Assembly (NCBI RefSeq): GCF_000518705.1
Contig: NZ_JAEC01000006.1
Coordinates: forward strand, 62,001-126,000
Reading direction: 5' to 3'
Source of the DNA: Shewanella colwelliana ATCC 39565
GTDB taxonomy: Bacteria > Pseudomonadota > Gammaproteobacteria > Enterobacterales > Shewanellaceae
DNA length: 64,000 nt
Part shown: positions 20,153 through 28,711 of the stretch, in pieces
How the letters are laid out: each line of letters opens with the position of its first letter
How positions within the stretch are numbered: the stretch's first letter is position 1
The notes under the pieces: generated by a model
Told to the model about the DNA's origin: nothing
Databases searched by the model: none
The model's input: only the letters and a program-made list of their open reading frames with translations
Made by a program: the position numbers and the translations under genes

Positions 20153-21802
20153 CTAAAATTTGCGATTCTTTGGCCTAGATCGCCATCCGAGTATCCACAG
20201 AATGCCCCCTATGCCGACAGACCCATAAGAGGCCCATAGTGTAGCGTTTTGTGCGAACAAAATAGTGCCACAGATCACTAAAACTGCTGATGTGATTAAA
20301 AGGTAGTTACTTTTATGGGCTTTTTGTTGCTGTTTTAGATAGCGGTCGAGCAACTGGTTTTGGCTATTGACGAAGTTTTTACCCATTTTTAGGTTGTCAT
20401 AAACTAGTTCTGGCAATTCTGGTAGCTTATCCGCCCAGTAGGGAAACTGCTTCTTCATCTTTTTTGCCATCCCTATTGGCCCCATCTGCTCAGCCATCCA
20501 ATCCTCTAAGAAAGGCTTAGCGGTTTTCCACAGATCAAGCTGAGGATAGAGCTGTCGACCTAGTCCTTCAATATAGAGTAAGGTTTTTTCAAGCAGCACC
20601 AGTTGTGGCTGCACCACCATATCGAAGCGTCTTGCCGTTCTAAACAACTCAAGCAGCACATGGCCAAAGGAGATCTCGTCTAACGGCTTATTAAACATGG
20701 GCTCGCAAACCACCTTTATGGCTTGCTCGAAAGCAGGAACGTCAGTATCGGCCGACACCCAACCGGACTCGATGTAAAGCTGGGCGATACAGTGATAATC
20801 TCGGTTGAAGAATGCGAGGAAGTTTTCTGCTAAGTAACGCTTATCTTGCTCTGTGAGCGTGCCCATAATGCCGCAGTCTAGGCCGATATAGAAGGGATCT
20901 TCAGGGTGTTCGGTACTGACAAATATGTTGCCAGGGTGCATGTCGGCATGGAAGAAATTGTCTCGGAATACTTGGGTGAAAAACAGTTCTACACCACGCT
21001 CCGCCAATAATTTTAGGTTAGTGCCTTGGGCTTCAAGCGCGGCTTTATCGGACACAGGAATACCATAAATACGTTCCATCACGATTAGACGAGTAAAACA
21101 AAACTCCTCATACATGAAGGGAATATAAAGTGCCCCAGAGTCAATAAAGTTATTGCGTAACTTGATGGCATTGAGTGCTTCAAGTTTTAAATTCAGTTCA
21201 CCTTCTATGGTGGTGCGGTAATCTTCCACCACCTCGGCAGGGCGCAGACGGTTACCGTGACCAAGCAGAGTCTCTAAAAACTGTGCGCTCTGGCTCATCA
21301 GTTGCAGGTCGGCATGCACCTTTTCTTCTACGTTAGGGCGCAGGACCTTAAGTACCACATTTGCACCATTGGACTTGAGGGTGGCGGTATGGACTTGGGA
21401 AATTGAAGCTGATGCCAGTGGCGTGTCATCAAAGTTGTCGAAATAGGTTTCAATAGGGGCGCCCAGTTCCGCTTCAATCTGTTGGCGCGCGATCGCTGAG
21501 TCAAAAGGTGGCACACGGTCTTGTAGCATGGCTAGCTCTTCGGCCCACTCATCGCTGAGCAGATCGCGCCGAGTTGATAGCATCTGCCCAAACTTAATAT
21601 AGACGGGACCTAACTCCTGCATCGCCAGCTTTAAACGTTCGCCGCCAACCTTATCTTTGTGTTGGTTGGTTAACCAAAAAAAACTCCAACGTAGCAGACG
21701 GAAATACCAAGGTTTGAGCTTTGATGGAATTAGCTCATCGAGTCCGTAATGGAGTGCGGTTTTGATTACTTGATATGCGCGCCGAATGCTTTTAACTGTC
21801 AT
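20153..21802 (-). CDS. ubiB: UbiB, atypical kinase/ATPase of ubiquinone synthesis
   Basis: 549 aa member of the ADCK/UbiB protein-kinase-like family, which supports ubiquinone biosynthesis by an ATPase activity, probably extracting lipid intermediates. Visible motifs are [19 protein letters not shown] (the KxGQ motif), [12 protein letters not shown] (Ala-rich nucleotide loop), VVLKVLRP (lysine), [13 protein letters not shown] (catalytic loop) and [10 protein letters not shown] (metal-binding DxG). Two C-terminal membrane segments ([32 protein letters not shown]) anchor it. It overlaps ubiJ by 4 bp (ATGA). Confidence 0.96.
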   Translation of the reverse strand: MTVKSIRRAYQVIKTALHYGLDELIPSKLKPWYFRLLRWSFFWLTNQHKDKVGGERLKLAMQELGPVYIKFGQMLSTRRDLLSDEWAEELAMLQDRVPPFDSAIARQQIEAELGAPIETYFDNFDDTPLASASISQVHTATLKSNGANVVLKVLRPNVEEKVHADLQLMSQSAQFLETLLGHGNRLRPAEVVEDYRTTIEGELNLKLEALNAIKLRNNFIDSGALYIPFMYEEFCFTRLIVMERIYGIPVSDKAALEAQGTNLKLLAERGVELFFTQVFRDNFFHADMHPGNIFVSTEHPEDPFYIGLDCGIMGTLTEQDKRYLAENFLAFFNRDYHCIAQLYIESGWVSADTDVPAFEQAIKVVCEPMFNKPLDEISFGHVLLELFRTARRFDMVVQPQLVLLEKTLLYIEGLGRQLYPQLDLWKTAKPFLEDWMAEQMGPIGMAKKMKKQFPYWADKLPELPELVYDNLKMGKNFVNSQNQLLDRYLKQQQKAHKSNYLLITSAVLVICGTILFAQNATLWASYGSVGIGGILWILGWRSRPKNRKF

Positions 21803-22422
21803 TTGCTAAAGTTTGCCCTAGAGGTAAGTCGTTCAATCCGTTGGCTCAAGGCATCGGTATCTGCCGCAAGCTGCTCGATTCTATCACCAAAATGGATAAA
21901 TTCGATTTTATGTGGTGCAAGGCGATATTCTTCGGTGGTTAACTGCCCAAGATGATCTCGGCTTTTAAATATCACTTGCAGCAGATCTTGCTTTAGCTGT
22001 TTAGCGCCTTGGCTCAAAATGTGAGTCGGAGCATCGCCAATATAGCGTGATAGCGGCTCGGCAAAATCGAACTCCAGCTGCTGCATGAAATGGCTAAAGG
22101 TTTGCAGTAGATTAAGGTCGCCTTCGAGTTTTAGCTGATCTTGCTTAATTAACTCGGTGAGGTTGGCCCCTTCAGTCAGCTTGTATAGTGTGGTGAGATC
22201 GGCGGTGACCTGGGTGGTAACATCACCTTCATAGTGGCTAAAGACTTGAATCTCTTTAGCAAAGAGCAGATACAGTGGCCATCTGAGCTGCGTCAGTTGG
22301 ATACACAAGACTTTACCATGCAGGCTATGGAGTTTGCTGTAAGTGTCTGGAGACTGGTTGGTTGCTTGTTTTAGTGCGGTTTCAAGCCCCGCACTGATCA
22401 GCAATGCAATTTCACGTTTCAT
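21799..22422 (-). CDS. ubiJ: UbiJ, accessory factor of ubiquinone synthesis (SCP2 domain)
   Basis: 207 aa. It has an N-terminal SCP2-type lipid-binding fold ([57 protein letters not shown] split across residues 75-105) and a C-terminal coiled helix ([18 protein letters not shown]). UbiJ binds ubiquinone intermediates in the cytosolic Ubi metabolon with UbiK. The gene lies between ubiE and ubiB as in E. coli and is coupled to ubiB by an ATGA overlap. Confidence 0.93.
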   Translation of the reverse strand: MKREIALLISAGLETALKQATNQSPDTYSKLHSLHGKVLCIQLTQLRWPLYLLFAKEIQVFSHYEGDVTTQVTADLTTLYKLTEGANLTELIKQDQLKLEGDLNLLQTFSHFMQQLEFDFAEPLSRYIGDAPTHILSQGAKQLKQDLLQVIFKSRDHLGQLTTEEYRLAPHKIEFIHFGDRIEQLAADTDALSQRIERLTSRANFSK

Positions 22423-22458
22423 GCTTTACCTAGTAGTGTGAGGCGAGACAGTTAAGGG

Positions 22459-23214
22459 CTAGAACTTGTAGCCCTTATGCAGCGCAACGATACCATCTGT
22501 CATGTTGGTATATTCGACCTGCTCAAAACCCGCATCAACCATCATGCCTTTCAAGGTTTCTTGGTCTGGGTGCATGCGTATTGACTCTGCTAAGTACTCA
22601 TAGCTGCCAGCATCCTTTGTGATGATGTCGCCCATTTTTGGCAGAATTTTGAAGCTATAAAGATCATATATTTTGCGCATAATATCATGCTGCGGCTTTG
22701 AAAATTCAAGCACTAGCAACTTACCGCCAGGCTTGAGTACACGCAACATAGATCGGATAGCCGAATCTTTGTCGGTGACATTACGTAAACCAAAAGCGAT
22801 AGTAATAATATCAAAGTGATTGTCTGGGAACGGCAGTGCTTCAGCATTGGCTTGCACGTAATTGACGTTGCCGACAACACCGCGGTTACGCAACTTTTCA
22901 CGACCCACTTTAAGCATTGAGTCATTAATATCGGCAAGGGTTACTTGGCCTTTGCTACCCACAATATGCGAGAACTTAGCCGTTAAATCACCAGTACCGC
23001 CAGCGAGGTCGAGTACCTTCATGCCTGGACGAGCGCCTGCACTTTCAATGGTAAAACGTTTCCACATGCGGTGAATACCAAAGGACATGACATCATTCAT
23101 AATGTCGTACTTGGCTGCGACAGAGTGAAAAACATCGGCGACTAGATCCGCTTTTTTCTCTGCTTCTACCGTCTTATAACCGAAATGGGTACTGTTTGGT
23201 GTGCCCTCAGACAT
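22459..23214 (-). CDS. ubiE: UbiE, ubiquinone/menaquinone C-methyltransferase
   Basis: 251 aa SAM-dependent methyltransferase that methylates demethylmenaquinone and 2-polyprenyl-6-methoxy-1,4-benzoquinol. SAM motif I is [16 protein letters not shown]; also seen are [38 protein letters not shown] and LEFSKP, all family signatures. It is the first gene of the minus-strand block ubiE-ubiJ-ubiB-tatABC. The 200-bp gap upstream should hold the promoter, since the next gene further upstream (formimidoylglutamase) points into this gap from the same strand. Confidence 0.97.
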   Translation of the reverse strand: MSEGTPNSTHFGYKTVEAEKKADLVADVFHSVAAKYDIMNDVMSFGIHRMWKRFTIESAGARPGMKVLDLAGGTGDLTAKFSHIVGSKGQVTLADINDSMLKVGREKLRNRGVVGNVNYVQANAEALPFPDNHFDIITIAFGLRNVTDKDSAIRSMLRVLKPGGKLLVLEFSKPQHDIMRKIYDLYSFKILPKMGDIITKDAGSYEYLAESIRMHPDQETLKGMMVDAGFEQVEYTNMTDGIVALHKGYKF

Positions 23215-23418
23215 TGCTGTGTTCCTGTACTTTGCTGCTGTTACTGGCGAGTGTAAGTGATTGACTCAATTTGCTGAATCATTCATCGGTCACTCTGTGA
23301 TCGATGTAAATAATCTGTTTGGTCATTTTCTAAAAATGCGCCCTAGCGCAGAGTTTCGAGAAAATTGACGCAGCATTACATCACAATATTAGCAATAAGC
23401 CAAATTCCCTGAGCCCAA

Positions 23419-24462
23419 TTAGCCCAAGGGATGCTGAGTAATACGTCCTTGGATATAGGAATAGATCAATTCACTGATACTTTGCCCTGTTTCACGTCGT
23501 CCAGCCTCGACGCCAGCAGTATGGCAGCTCGGTGCGCCCTCAGCTAAATGCAAGTAGCAGGCGTGGGTTTGACGAGCGACTTGATTGACATAATAGAGGG
23601 CATCAATCAATGGGACTCCGGCGCTTGTCGAGGCGCTGCTAGGCATATTGATGATAGCGTCGAGATCCAGTTCAATGGCCACGGGGAGCCCGCTGGCATT
23701 AAGGTCGACGACAATATCGCTAACTGCTTGTTTTAGTTCCAGCTCTTGGCGTACCCAAATTGATTGAAACGTATGCCACTTTCCGCCAAAGGCCATTAAT
23801 TGATCTAAGGTCTGTTGGCTGTTTTTCAGCTCGTGCATGCCGAGTACGTGGTAATAACCCAGCGCTCCACTTGCTGCTGCATAGCTAAAACCGTTACCAC
23901 TGTGGCGACCTTCTCGCGGTCTAAAGTCTGAATGGGGATCAAGGTTCACCGCGGCAATCGGGCGCTTCAATGTCGTTTTAGCCGCCATCAACAGACCATA
24001 GGCATTATTGTGGCCGCCACCGATAACAATAGGTTCCAGTCCCGCGCTAATGATGTCACTGGCGATGGCGATAACCCGTTCGTCAAGTTGCTCTACATTG
24101 GCTCGTAATTGGGTCGCAGATGCTGTACCAGGTAGTTGTAGATCGTCAGTAATCACTTGCCCAAGAACGAGGCAGCAGTTGCCGTCGAGAAACTGGTTAG
24201 ATTGAAAATTACAAAATTGCGCCATCGCTGCGTCAAAGGCATCGATTGCGCCACCTCGGCCAAGGTTAGCGCGGGGGCCGATATCTTCGCCTATGCCGAT
24301 AATGGCAAATTTTACCCCTTTATCTTTGGCTTGGCTAAGCGCTTGCGTTAGTGGTGTTTGGCCATCGTAGCAATGTAAGGTTTGGCCAATTTTGGTCTCA
24401 CCTTCTCGTTTGGCGACAAAGGCACTACAGATCTCGGCAGTAAAAGGGATAAGTGTTTGCAT
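23419..24462 (-). CDS. hutG: Formimidoylglutamase (arginase family)
   Basis: 347 aa ureohydrolase-fold enzyme, last step of histidine degradation: N-formimidoyl-glutamate to glutamate and formamide. Mn-binding motifs are visible as IVIGGGHNNAYG (usual GGGH[ED]), VNLDPHSDFRP (D-x-H-x-D) and IELDLDAI (D-x-D). A substitution of Asn after GGGH (GGGHNN) is accepted in the formimidoylglutamase branch. ATG 24462 begins MQTLIPFTAE. No other hut gene lies in the window, so the assignment rests on family resemblance; agmatinase is less likely given the motif set. Confidence 0.85.
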   Translation of the reverse strand: MQTLIPFTAEICSAFVAKREGETKIGQTLHCYDGQTPLTQALSQAKDKGVKFAIIGIGEDIGPRANLGRGGAIDAFDAAMAQFCNFQSNQFLDGNCCLVLGQVITDDLQLPGTASATQLRANVEQLDERVIAIASDIISAGLEPIVIGGGHNNAYGLLMAAKTTLKRPIAAVNLDPHSDFRPREGRHSGNGFSYAAASGALGYYHVLGMHELKNSQQTLDQLMAFGGKWHTFQSIWVRQELELKQAVSDIVVDLNASGLPVAIELDLDAIINMPSSASTSAGVPLIDALYYVNQVARQTHACYLHLAEGAPSCHTAGVEAGRRETGQSISELIYSYIQGRITQHPLG

Positions 24463-24969
24463 GGCGTCGGTTCTTTTAGTTGTTAGTGATGCAAGGTAGC
24501 TGCCGACAATAGTAATTGATCAATTTAAATAAAGTGTGTTTTTTTTGTGGGCTGCACTAATTTCAGGTCTGATTTGGGGACGAGGTGGAAGCTCTTGGCT
24601 GAATGGGTATTGGTTTGGCATATTTGAAGGCGTACCTTAATGGCAATCTATCACCTGCGATGAGTGAATGTGCAAGACTCTTCTGGGGAGGGGAGTCACC
24701 AATGATAGTTTTTATTGGTTCCACTGAGCAGTATGATCATTTTATTTGGGTTATTACGGGAGTTACTGTTTTTAGTGGGCTATAATTCCGATCATTTAAT
24801 GTTCATGGGGGGCGCTCCAACATTTCTACTATTTACGCACGGTTTTAAAAATGGTTTATATTAAGAGAATTTGGCGTTAATGGTGGCATTTTTACTTTTG
24901 ACGCTGTGCGCAAGCATAGCCAACTAGAATGTTCCCCTGAACAGGGGCTAGTAGCCAAACGGAGGTGGC
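24463..24969. other. 507-bp gap without a convincing gene
   Basis: AT-rich, with short hydrophobic frames on the plus strand. One begins near 24536 after a T run and reads WAALISGLIWGRGGSSW, ending at TAA near 24635; a second starts at 24603. They are in different frames, lack good ribosome sites and do not join, so this may be a decayed membrane-protein gene. The hutG promoter must lie at the left end and the PspC promoter at the right end. Confidence 0.4.
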
Positions 24970-25215
24970 ATGGAAAGTTTAGACAATGTGAAAGTTCTCA
25001 CTCGCGGAGAATCAGCGGTTCTAGCTGGAGTTTGTTCAGGTATTGCTGAGTATTATCATTTGCGAAAAAACGGTATTAGGTTGGCATTTTTGTTAACCAG
25101 CTTGTTTTTTGCGATTCCAGTATTTGTCTATGTTGTTTTGTGGTTGGTTTTACCTGAATATCCGACGACAGAAGCGATGGCTCGCCACTTACGGCGCAAG
25201 AAGTTGCAAAGATAA
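24970..25215 (+). CDS. PspC-domain small membrane protein
   Basis: 81 aa. It matches the PspC domain: LTRGESAVLAGVCSGIAEYYHLRKNGIRL (seen in two adjoining pieces), then a membrane segment (FLLTSLFFAIPVFVYVVLWLVLP) and a basic tail MARHLRRKKLQR. PspC proteins work in envelope-stress sensing with PspA/PspB, but solo short PspC genes like this are common and mostly unstudied. A strong GGAGGTGG site is 4 nt before ATG. No pspA or pspB lies next to it. Confidence 0.88.
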   Translation: MESLDNVKVLTRGESAVLAGVCSGIAEYYHLRKNGIRLAFLLTSLFFAIPVFVYVVLWLVLPEYPTTEAMARHLRRKKLQR

Positions 25216-25692
25216 TATGGCCGCCAACAAGATACTTTGGCGCCGCCCTAAAAATATCATCTCTTGCCATTTAGGGACTCATCAATATTAATCTCTCTAT
25301 TACCTATGGTTTCATTATCTCGCTACCGACCTAGAAACCTTTTAGATAGACAGGTTTTGTCCAAGTTTTTAGCTTTTGATTGTCCTACGGATAACAAATG
25401 TAGCTAAATCGAAGCTATAGAATAGCTCAGTGTAGATATGGCAGCGGACATTGATGGCATGGTTGAGAATGTTCCCGACATTTTTCGACATTCCCTACTT
25501 GCGTGTGGGTCAGATGTTTTCGTTAAGCGGCCAAGGATGACGTATCGTGCCCAAAGCATCGACACATTCCCCGCCAGACAGACGGCTGATAACTGTGAAG
25601 ATACCAGCATGAATCGACTGCATCTGATGCCGATAGCCACAACGATAGCGATTATTACTGCGACTCAAGAGTAGGCGAGGCAATCGAAATGC
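25216..25692. other. Gap with a non-coding block of unknown nature (about 25430-25690)
   Basis: No reading frame here has a good ribosome site or protein-like composition, although three overlapping frames on both strands are open. The piece 25430-25690 has higher GC than its flanks and ends at the terminator before rraA. I have an impression, not verifiable here, of similar intergenic text in other Shewanella genomes. It may be a dispersed repeat or a structured RNA. Confidence 0.35.
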
Positions 25693-25702
25693 CACAAAAA
25701 AA

Positions 25703-25723
25703 GACGACCTGAGTCGTCCTTTT
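25703..25723. terminator. Bidirectional terminator downstream of rraA
   Basis: Stem GACGAC / GTCGTC with CTGA loop, seven A before and CTTTT after. It lies 60 bp past the rraA stop on the minus strand. Confidence 0.8.
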
Positions 25724-25782
25724 GCTGTCATGCTCGGGCTAAATGCCCAAGTTTAAATCACTTAGCCCATTTCGGGTTCGAA

Positions 25783-26268
25783 TTAATCGATATCCAGTGG
25801 CTCTGGCGACAAGATAATACCAGTATTGTCAGCGTAAACATGATCGGCTGGGAGGAAGGTGACTCCACCGAAGTTAACTGGGATCTCTAATTCACCAACA
25901 CCATGTCCGTCGGCACCTACAGGAATTGATGCCATGGCTTGAATGCCGATATCGAGGTCTTCAAGTGAATCAACATCGCGCACTGAACCGTACACGATAA
26001 TGCCTTCCCACTTGTTATCAACACCCAACTGAGCAATTGATGCGTCAATTAATGCACGACGTAATGAGCCGCCACCGTCAACAAGTAGGACTTTACCTTC
26101 ACCATCTTGTTGCAGCGCTTCGATGATTAGACCGTTGTCTTCAAAGCATTTGATAGTGCTAATTGAACCACCAAATGAGCTACAACCACCGTAATTACTG
26201 AACATAGGTTCAACAACATCGACGACATCAATGTAAGTGTCACAAAGTTCTGAGGTGTTGTATTCCAT
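25783..26268 (-). CDS. rraA: RraA, regulator of ribonuclease E activity
   Basis: 161 aa (E. coli RraA also 161). The RraA family trimer binds the RNase E C-terminal region and DEAD-box helicases and inhibits RNA decay. Conserved pieces: [21 protein letters not shown] split near residue 20, [44 protein letters not shown], and [18 protein letters not shown]. It is monocistronic with its own terminator. Methyltransferase-like 'menG' labels on this family are historical and not supported. Confidence 0.95.
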   Translation of the reverse strand: MEYNTSELCDTYIDVVDVVEPMFSNYGGCSSFGGSISTIKCFEDNGLIIEALQQDGEGKVLLVDGGGSLRRALIDASIAQLGVDNKWEGIIVYGSVRDVDSLEDLDIGIQAMASIPVGADGHGVGELEIPVNFGGVTFLPADHVYADNTGIILSPEPLDID

Positions 26269-26604
26269 AAGTCATACTCCTGTAGAAAGGCATTTTGCTA
26301 GGATAAATCAGCAAATTATTGATAGCAGCCAGTATATAAGGGATTCTTAAAAAGAAAAGCGTTATCAATCACGCAATTGCTGATAAAAGAGGCTATTACC
26401 TCGTTTGTTGTAATATTTCTCTCATTGCTGCTCTATTGGGCATAAAACATGATTCAGGTCATTAAATAACGTATTTTAATTACATGTCGATGGCAAATTT
26501 GTTAGCATATAGGCAGTCATTGATTAACTTAACTTTAACTTGCTTTAGGGGCACGGATCCCCCAGTTAGCTTATGGACGGCAGAGGGCCTCAAGAAGGTG
26601 CCTT
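26269..26604. other. 336-bp intergenic region with divergent promoters, no gene seen
   Basis: It lies between divergent rraA and the 26605 gene. It is AT-rich at the left and contains GC-rich GGGGCACGGATCCCCC at about 26548-26563, a small imperfect hairpin. No open frame of note. Confidence 0.5.
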
Positions 26605-26859
26605 ATGGAAGCTTCAAACACGATTGAACTTATTGGATATTCTGCATCAATCATGGTTGCAATATCGTTAATGATGAAAGACATTGTTTGGCTAAGATGT
26701 CTGAATTTTACAGGTTGTACACTGTTTGTGATTTACGGGGTTTATATCTCGGCTTGGCCTGTTGCTGGCATGAATGCGTTCGTTGCTTGCATCAATATTT
26801 ACCACTTGGTGAAAATATTCCGCGCTAAAGTGAAGGCGAATACACCAGCAGAGGCTTAA
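26605..26859 (+). CDS. Small YgjV-like inner-membrane protein
   Basis: 84 aa with three membrane segments (IELIGYSASIMVAISLMM; LRCLNFTGCTLFVIYGVYI; AGMNAFVACINIYHLVKIF). The GYSAS-x-M-x-A-x-SLMMKDI and NFxGCTLFxIYG pattern is seen in the YgjV/Imp family and recalls half-SWEET transporters. AAGGTG sits before ATG. A hairpin lies between it and the PAP2 gene. The function is unknown. Confidence 0.75.
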   Translation: MEASNTIELIGYSASIMVAISLMMKDIVWLRCLNFTGCTLFVIYGVYISAWPVAGMNAFVACINIYHLVKIFRAKVKANTPAEA

Positions 26860-26914
26860 TCTCTGTCATAAATATTTAGGCTAGGTGTCACTGAGGCGTC
26901 ATAGCTATTTTTTA

Positions 26915-26950
26915 GGCTCCTGATCAATCACTGTTGATCCGGAGCCTTTT
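26915..26950 (+). promoter_or_regulatory. Terminator-like hairpin that hides the PAP2 gene's ribosome site
   Basis: The arms GGCTCC-T-GATCAA (26915-26927) and TTGATC-C-GGAGCC (26934-26946) form a 12-bp stem with one T/C mismatch and a 6-nt loop, followed by TTTT. The ATG of the next gene starts at 26951. The only plausible Shine-Dalgarno, GGAG (26941-26944), lies in the 3' arm. So it may end the upstream transcript and also block or regulate translation of the next gene. Confidence 0.65.
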
Positions 26951-27478
26951 ATGTTTGAGTCAATCGCTAAACTTGATCGCCAAATTTTTACTCTGATCAA
27001 TGATTTTGGGTGCAAGTATCGACTCAGAGTTGCCGCTAGACTTGTTTCCAAGTCCGGCGATGGTCCCATATATCTCTACCTAAGTGTTTGCTTACTGTTA
27101 GTTCACCCCTCTGGTCAGTTACTGTTTAATAGTGCGTTGGCTGCTTTTATTGTTGAGTTGCCGCTTTACCTCATTTTAAAAAATATCATTCGCCGTACCC
27201 GCCCCTGTTACCAAGCTGTGCTGAATGCAGGTAGTAAGCCTGTTCACTTTGAACCCTCTGACAAATTTAGTTTGCCTTCGGGGCACACTGCTGCCGCATT
27301 TGTCATGGCCAGTGCGCTGGCATCGGTTTATCCCGCAATAGCAGCGATGGTTTTTTTATGGGCTGGGCTAATTGGATTCTCCCGGATCATCCTAGGAGTA
27401 CATTATCCGTTGGATATCGCTGCGGGGGCAATTTTAGGGGTCATGAGTTTCAAGCTTTGTATGCCATTTGTGGCGTAA
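26951..27478 (+). CDS. PAP2-family membrane phosphatase
   Basis: 175 aa lipid-phosphate phosphatase with several membrane segments. All three phosphatidic-acid-phosphatase motifs are present: KNIIRRTRP, SLPSGHTAAAF and SRIILGVHYPLD with the catalytic His. It might act on undecaprenyl diphosphate or a phospholipid. A glycosyltransferase gene follows 21 bp later, which suggests a shared envelope-lipid pathway. Its start lies directly behind a strong hairpin. Confidence 0.9.
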   Translation: MFESIAKLDRQIFTLINDFGCKYRLRVAARLVSKSGDGPIYLYLSVCLLLVHPSGQLLFNSALAAFIVELPLYLILKNIIRRTRPCYQAVLNAGSKPVHFEPSDKFSLPSGHTAAAFVMASALASVYPAIAAMVFLWAGLIGFSRIILGVHYPLDIAAGAILGVMSFKLCMPFVA

Positions 27479-27499
27479 TAACGCATCTAAGGAGAGGCA

Positions 27500-28552
27500 A
27501 TGCGGATTCTTTACGGTGTTCAAGGGACGGGGAATGGTCATTTGAGCCGCGCACGGGTGATGGCAAAAGCGCTAGCAAAGCAAAGTATCAAGGTGGACTT
27601 TTTCTTCTCAGGACGAGAAGCTCACCACTATTTTGATATGCAGTGTTTTGGTAACTATCGTGCAGAAACGGGGTTAACGTTTGCCACCCACAATGGCGGC
27701 GTGAGCATGACGAAGACGGCTTGGCAGAACTCCCTTAGCGCGCTGGTTAAGGATGTGCGTAATATTGACCTGAGTGGCTATGATCTAGTGTTGAATGACT
27801 TTGAACCTGTATCCGCCTGGGCGGCGAAGCAGCAAGGCGTACCTTCGGTGGGGATCAGTCATCAAGCAGCGCTGCGTTATGATGTGCCTAAGGTGGGCGA
27901 CAATTGGTTTAATCAGATGCTGCTCAACTATTTTGCCCCCGTTGACAATGCCCTTGGATGCCACTGGCATCATTTTGGTTTTCCTATATTACCCCCCTTT
28001 GTCGAGGTTTCGGGTGAGGTGAGTTATGCGTCCCATGAGATCTTAGTTTACCTACCGTTTGAATCTCCTGAGGCGATTGTCGAGTTATTGCGCCCTTTTG
28101 ACGGCTATCTATTTCAGGTGTTTCATGGCTCAGTACCATCTTCCAATGATCTAGCCCATGTGCGTTGGTCAGGCTTTAGTCGAGACGGATTCAAGCAAGT
28201 GTTAGGTCGTTGTGGTGGGGTGATTGCTAGTGCCGGGTTTGAGTTGGCAAGTGAGGCGCTGACTTTAGGTAAGAAACTGCTGGTTAAACCGTTGCGTGGT
28301 CAGTTTGAGCAGTTATCAAATGTTGTCGCATTGGAGCTTCTAGGCGCAGCCGATTGCATGATGACCTTAGACTCGCACATTGTTCGGCGCTGGTTAAAAG
28401 CGCCTAGGCCTTTACCGATTGCCTATCCGCAGGTGGGGGATGCACTCGTGACTTGGTTGCAGCAGGGGGAGTGGCAGTCAGGCGAGGCTTTGTGCCAAGC
28501 GTTATGGCAGCAGGTTGAGCTACCAGAGACTTGGCGTAAAAAAAGCCCTTAG
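27500..28552 (+). CDS. MJ1255-type glycosyltransferase (GT-B fold)
   Basis: 350 aa. It starts MRILYGVQGTGNGHLSRARVMAKAL, the glycine-rich nucleotide-sugar loop of the MJ1255/TIGR00661 family. Later come LVLNDFEPVSAWAA, GISHQAAL, a donor-side CGGVIASAGFELASEAL and PLRGQFEQ, as in MurG/UDP-glucuronosyltransferase-like enzymes. AGGAGAGG precedes ATG. Cotranscription with the PAP2 gene suggests modification of a lipid-linked glycan. The sugar and acceptor are not known. Confidence 0.85.
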   Translation: MRILYGVQGTGNGHLSRARVMAKALAKQSIKVDFFFSGREAHHYFDMQCFGNYRAETGLTFATHNGGVSMTKTAWQNSLSALVKDVRNIDLSGYDLVLNDFEPVSAWAAKQQGVPSVGISHQAALRYDVPKVGDNWFNQMLLNYFAPVDNALGCHWHHFGFPILPPFVEVSGEVSYASHEILVYLPFESPEAIVELLRPFDGYLFQVFHGSVPSSNDLAHVRWSGFSRDGFKQVLGRCGGVIASAGFELASEALTLGKKLLVKPLRGQFEQLSNVVALELLGAADCMMTLDSHIVRRWLKAPRPLPIAYPQVGDALVTWLQQGEWQSGEALCQALWQQVELPETWRKKSP

Positions 28553-28711
28553 CGCCTGTTGCTGCATCTTAGTTATTGAGATTAAATGTGCTATCAACTG
28601 CTATTTTAGTTATTGATTTTGCTATTTTTATAATTCTGTTTTAAATTGACTTGTAACCGACTTGTTATACTATTTAGTGGCGATCACATTACAGTCATAA
28701 AGGAATAGCTG

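Noticed and set aside
25404..25731. Small genes on either strand in the rraA-PspC gap
   Set aside because: Overlapping frames with Ser/Arg/Met-rich composition typical of non-coding shadows and no ribosome sites.
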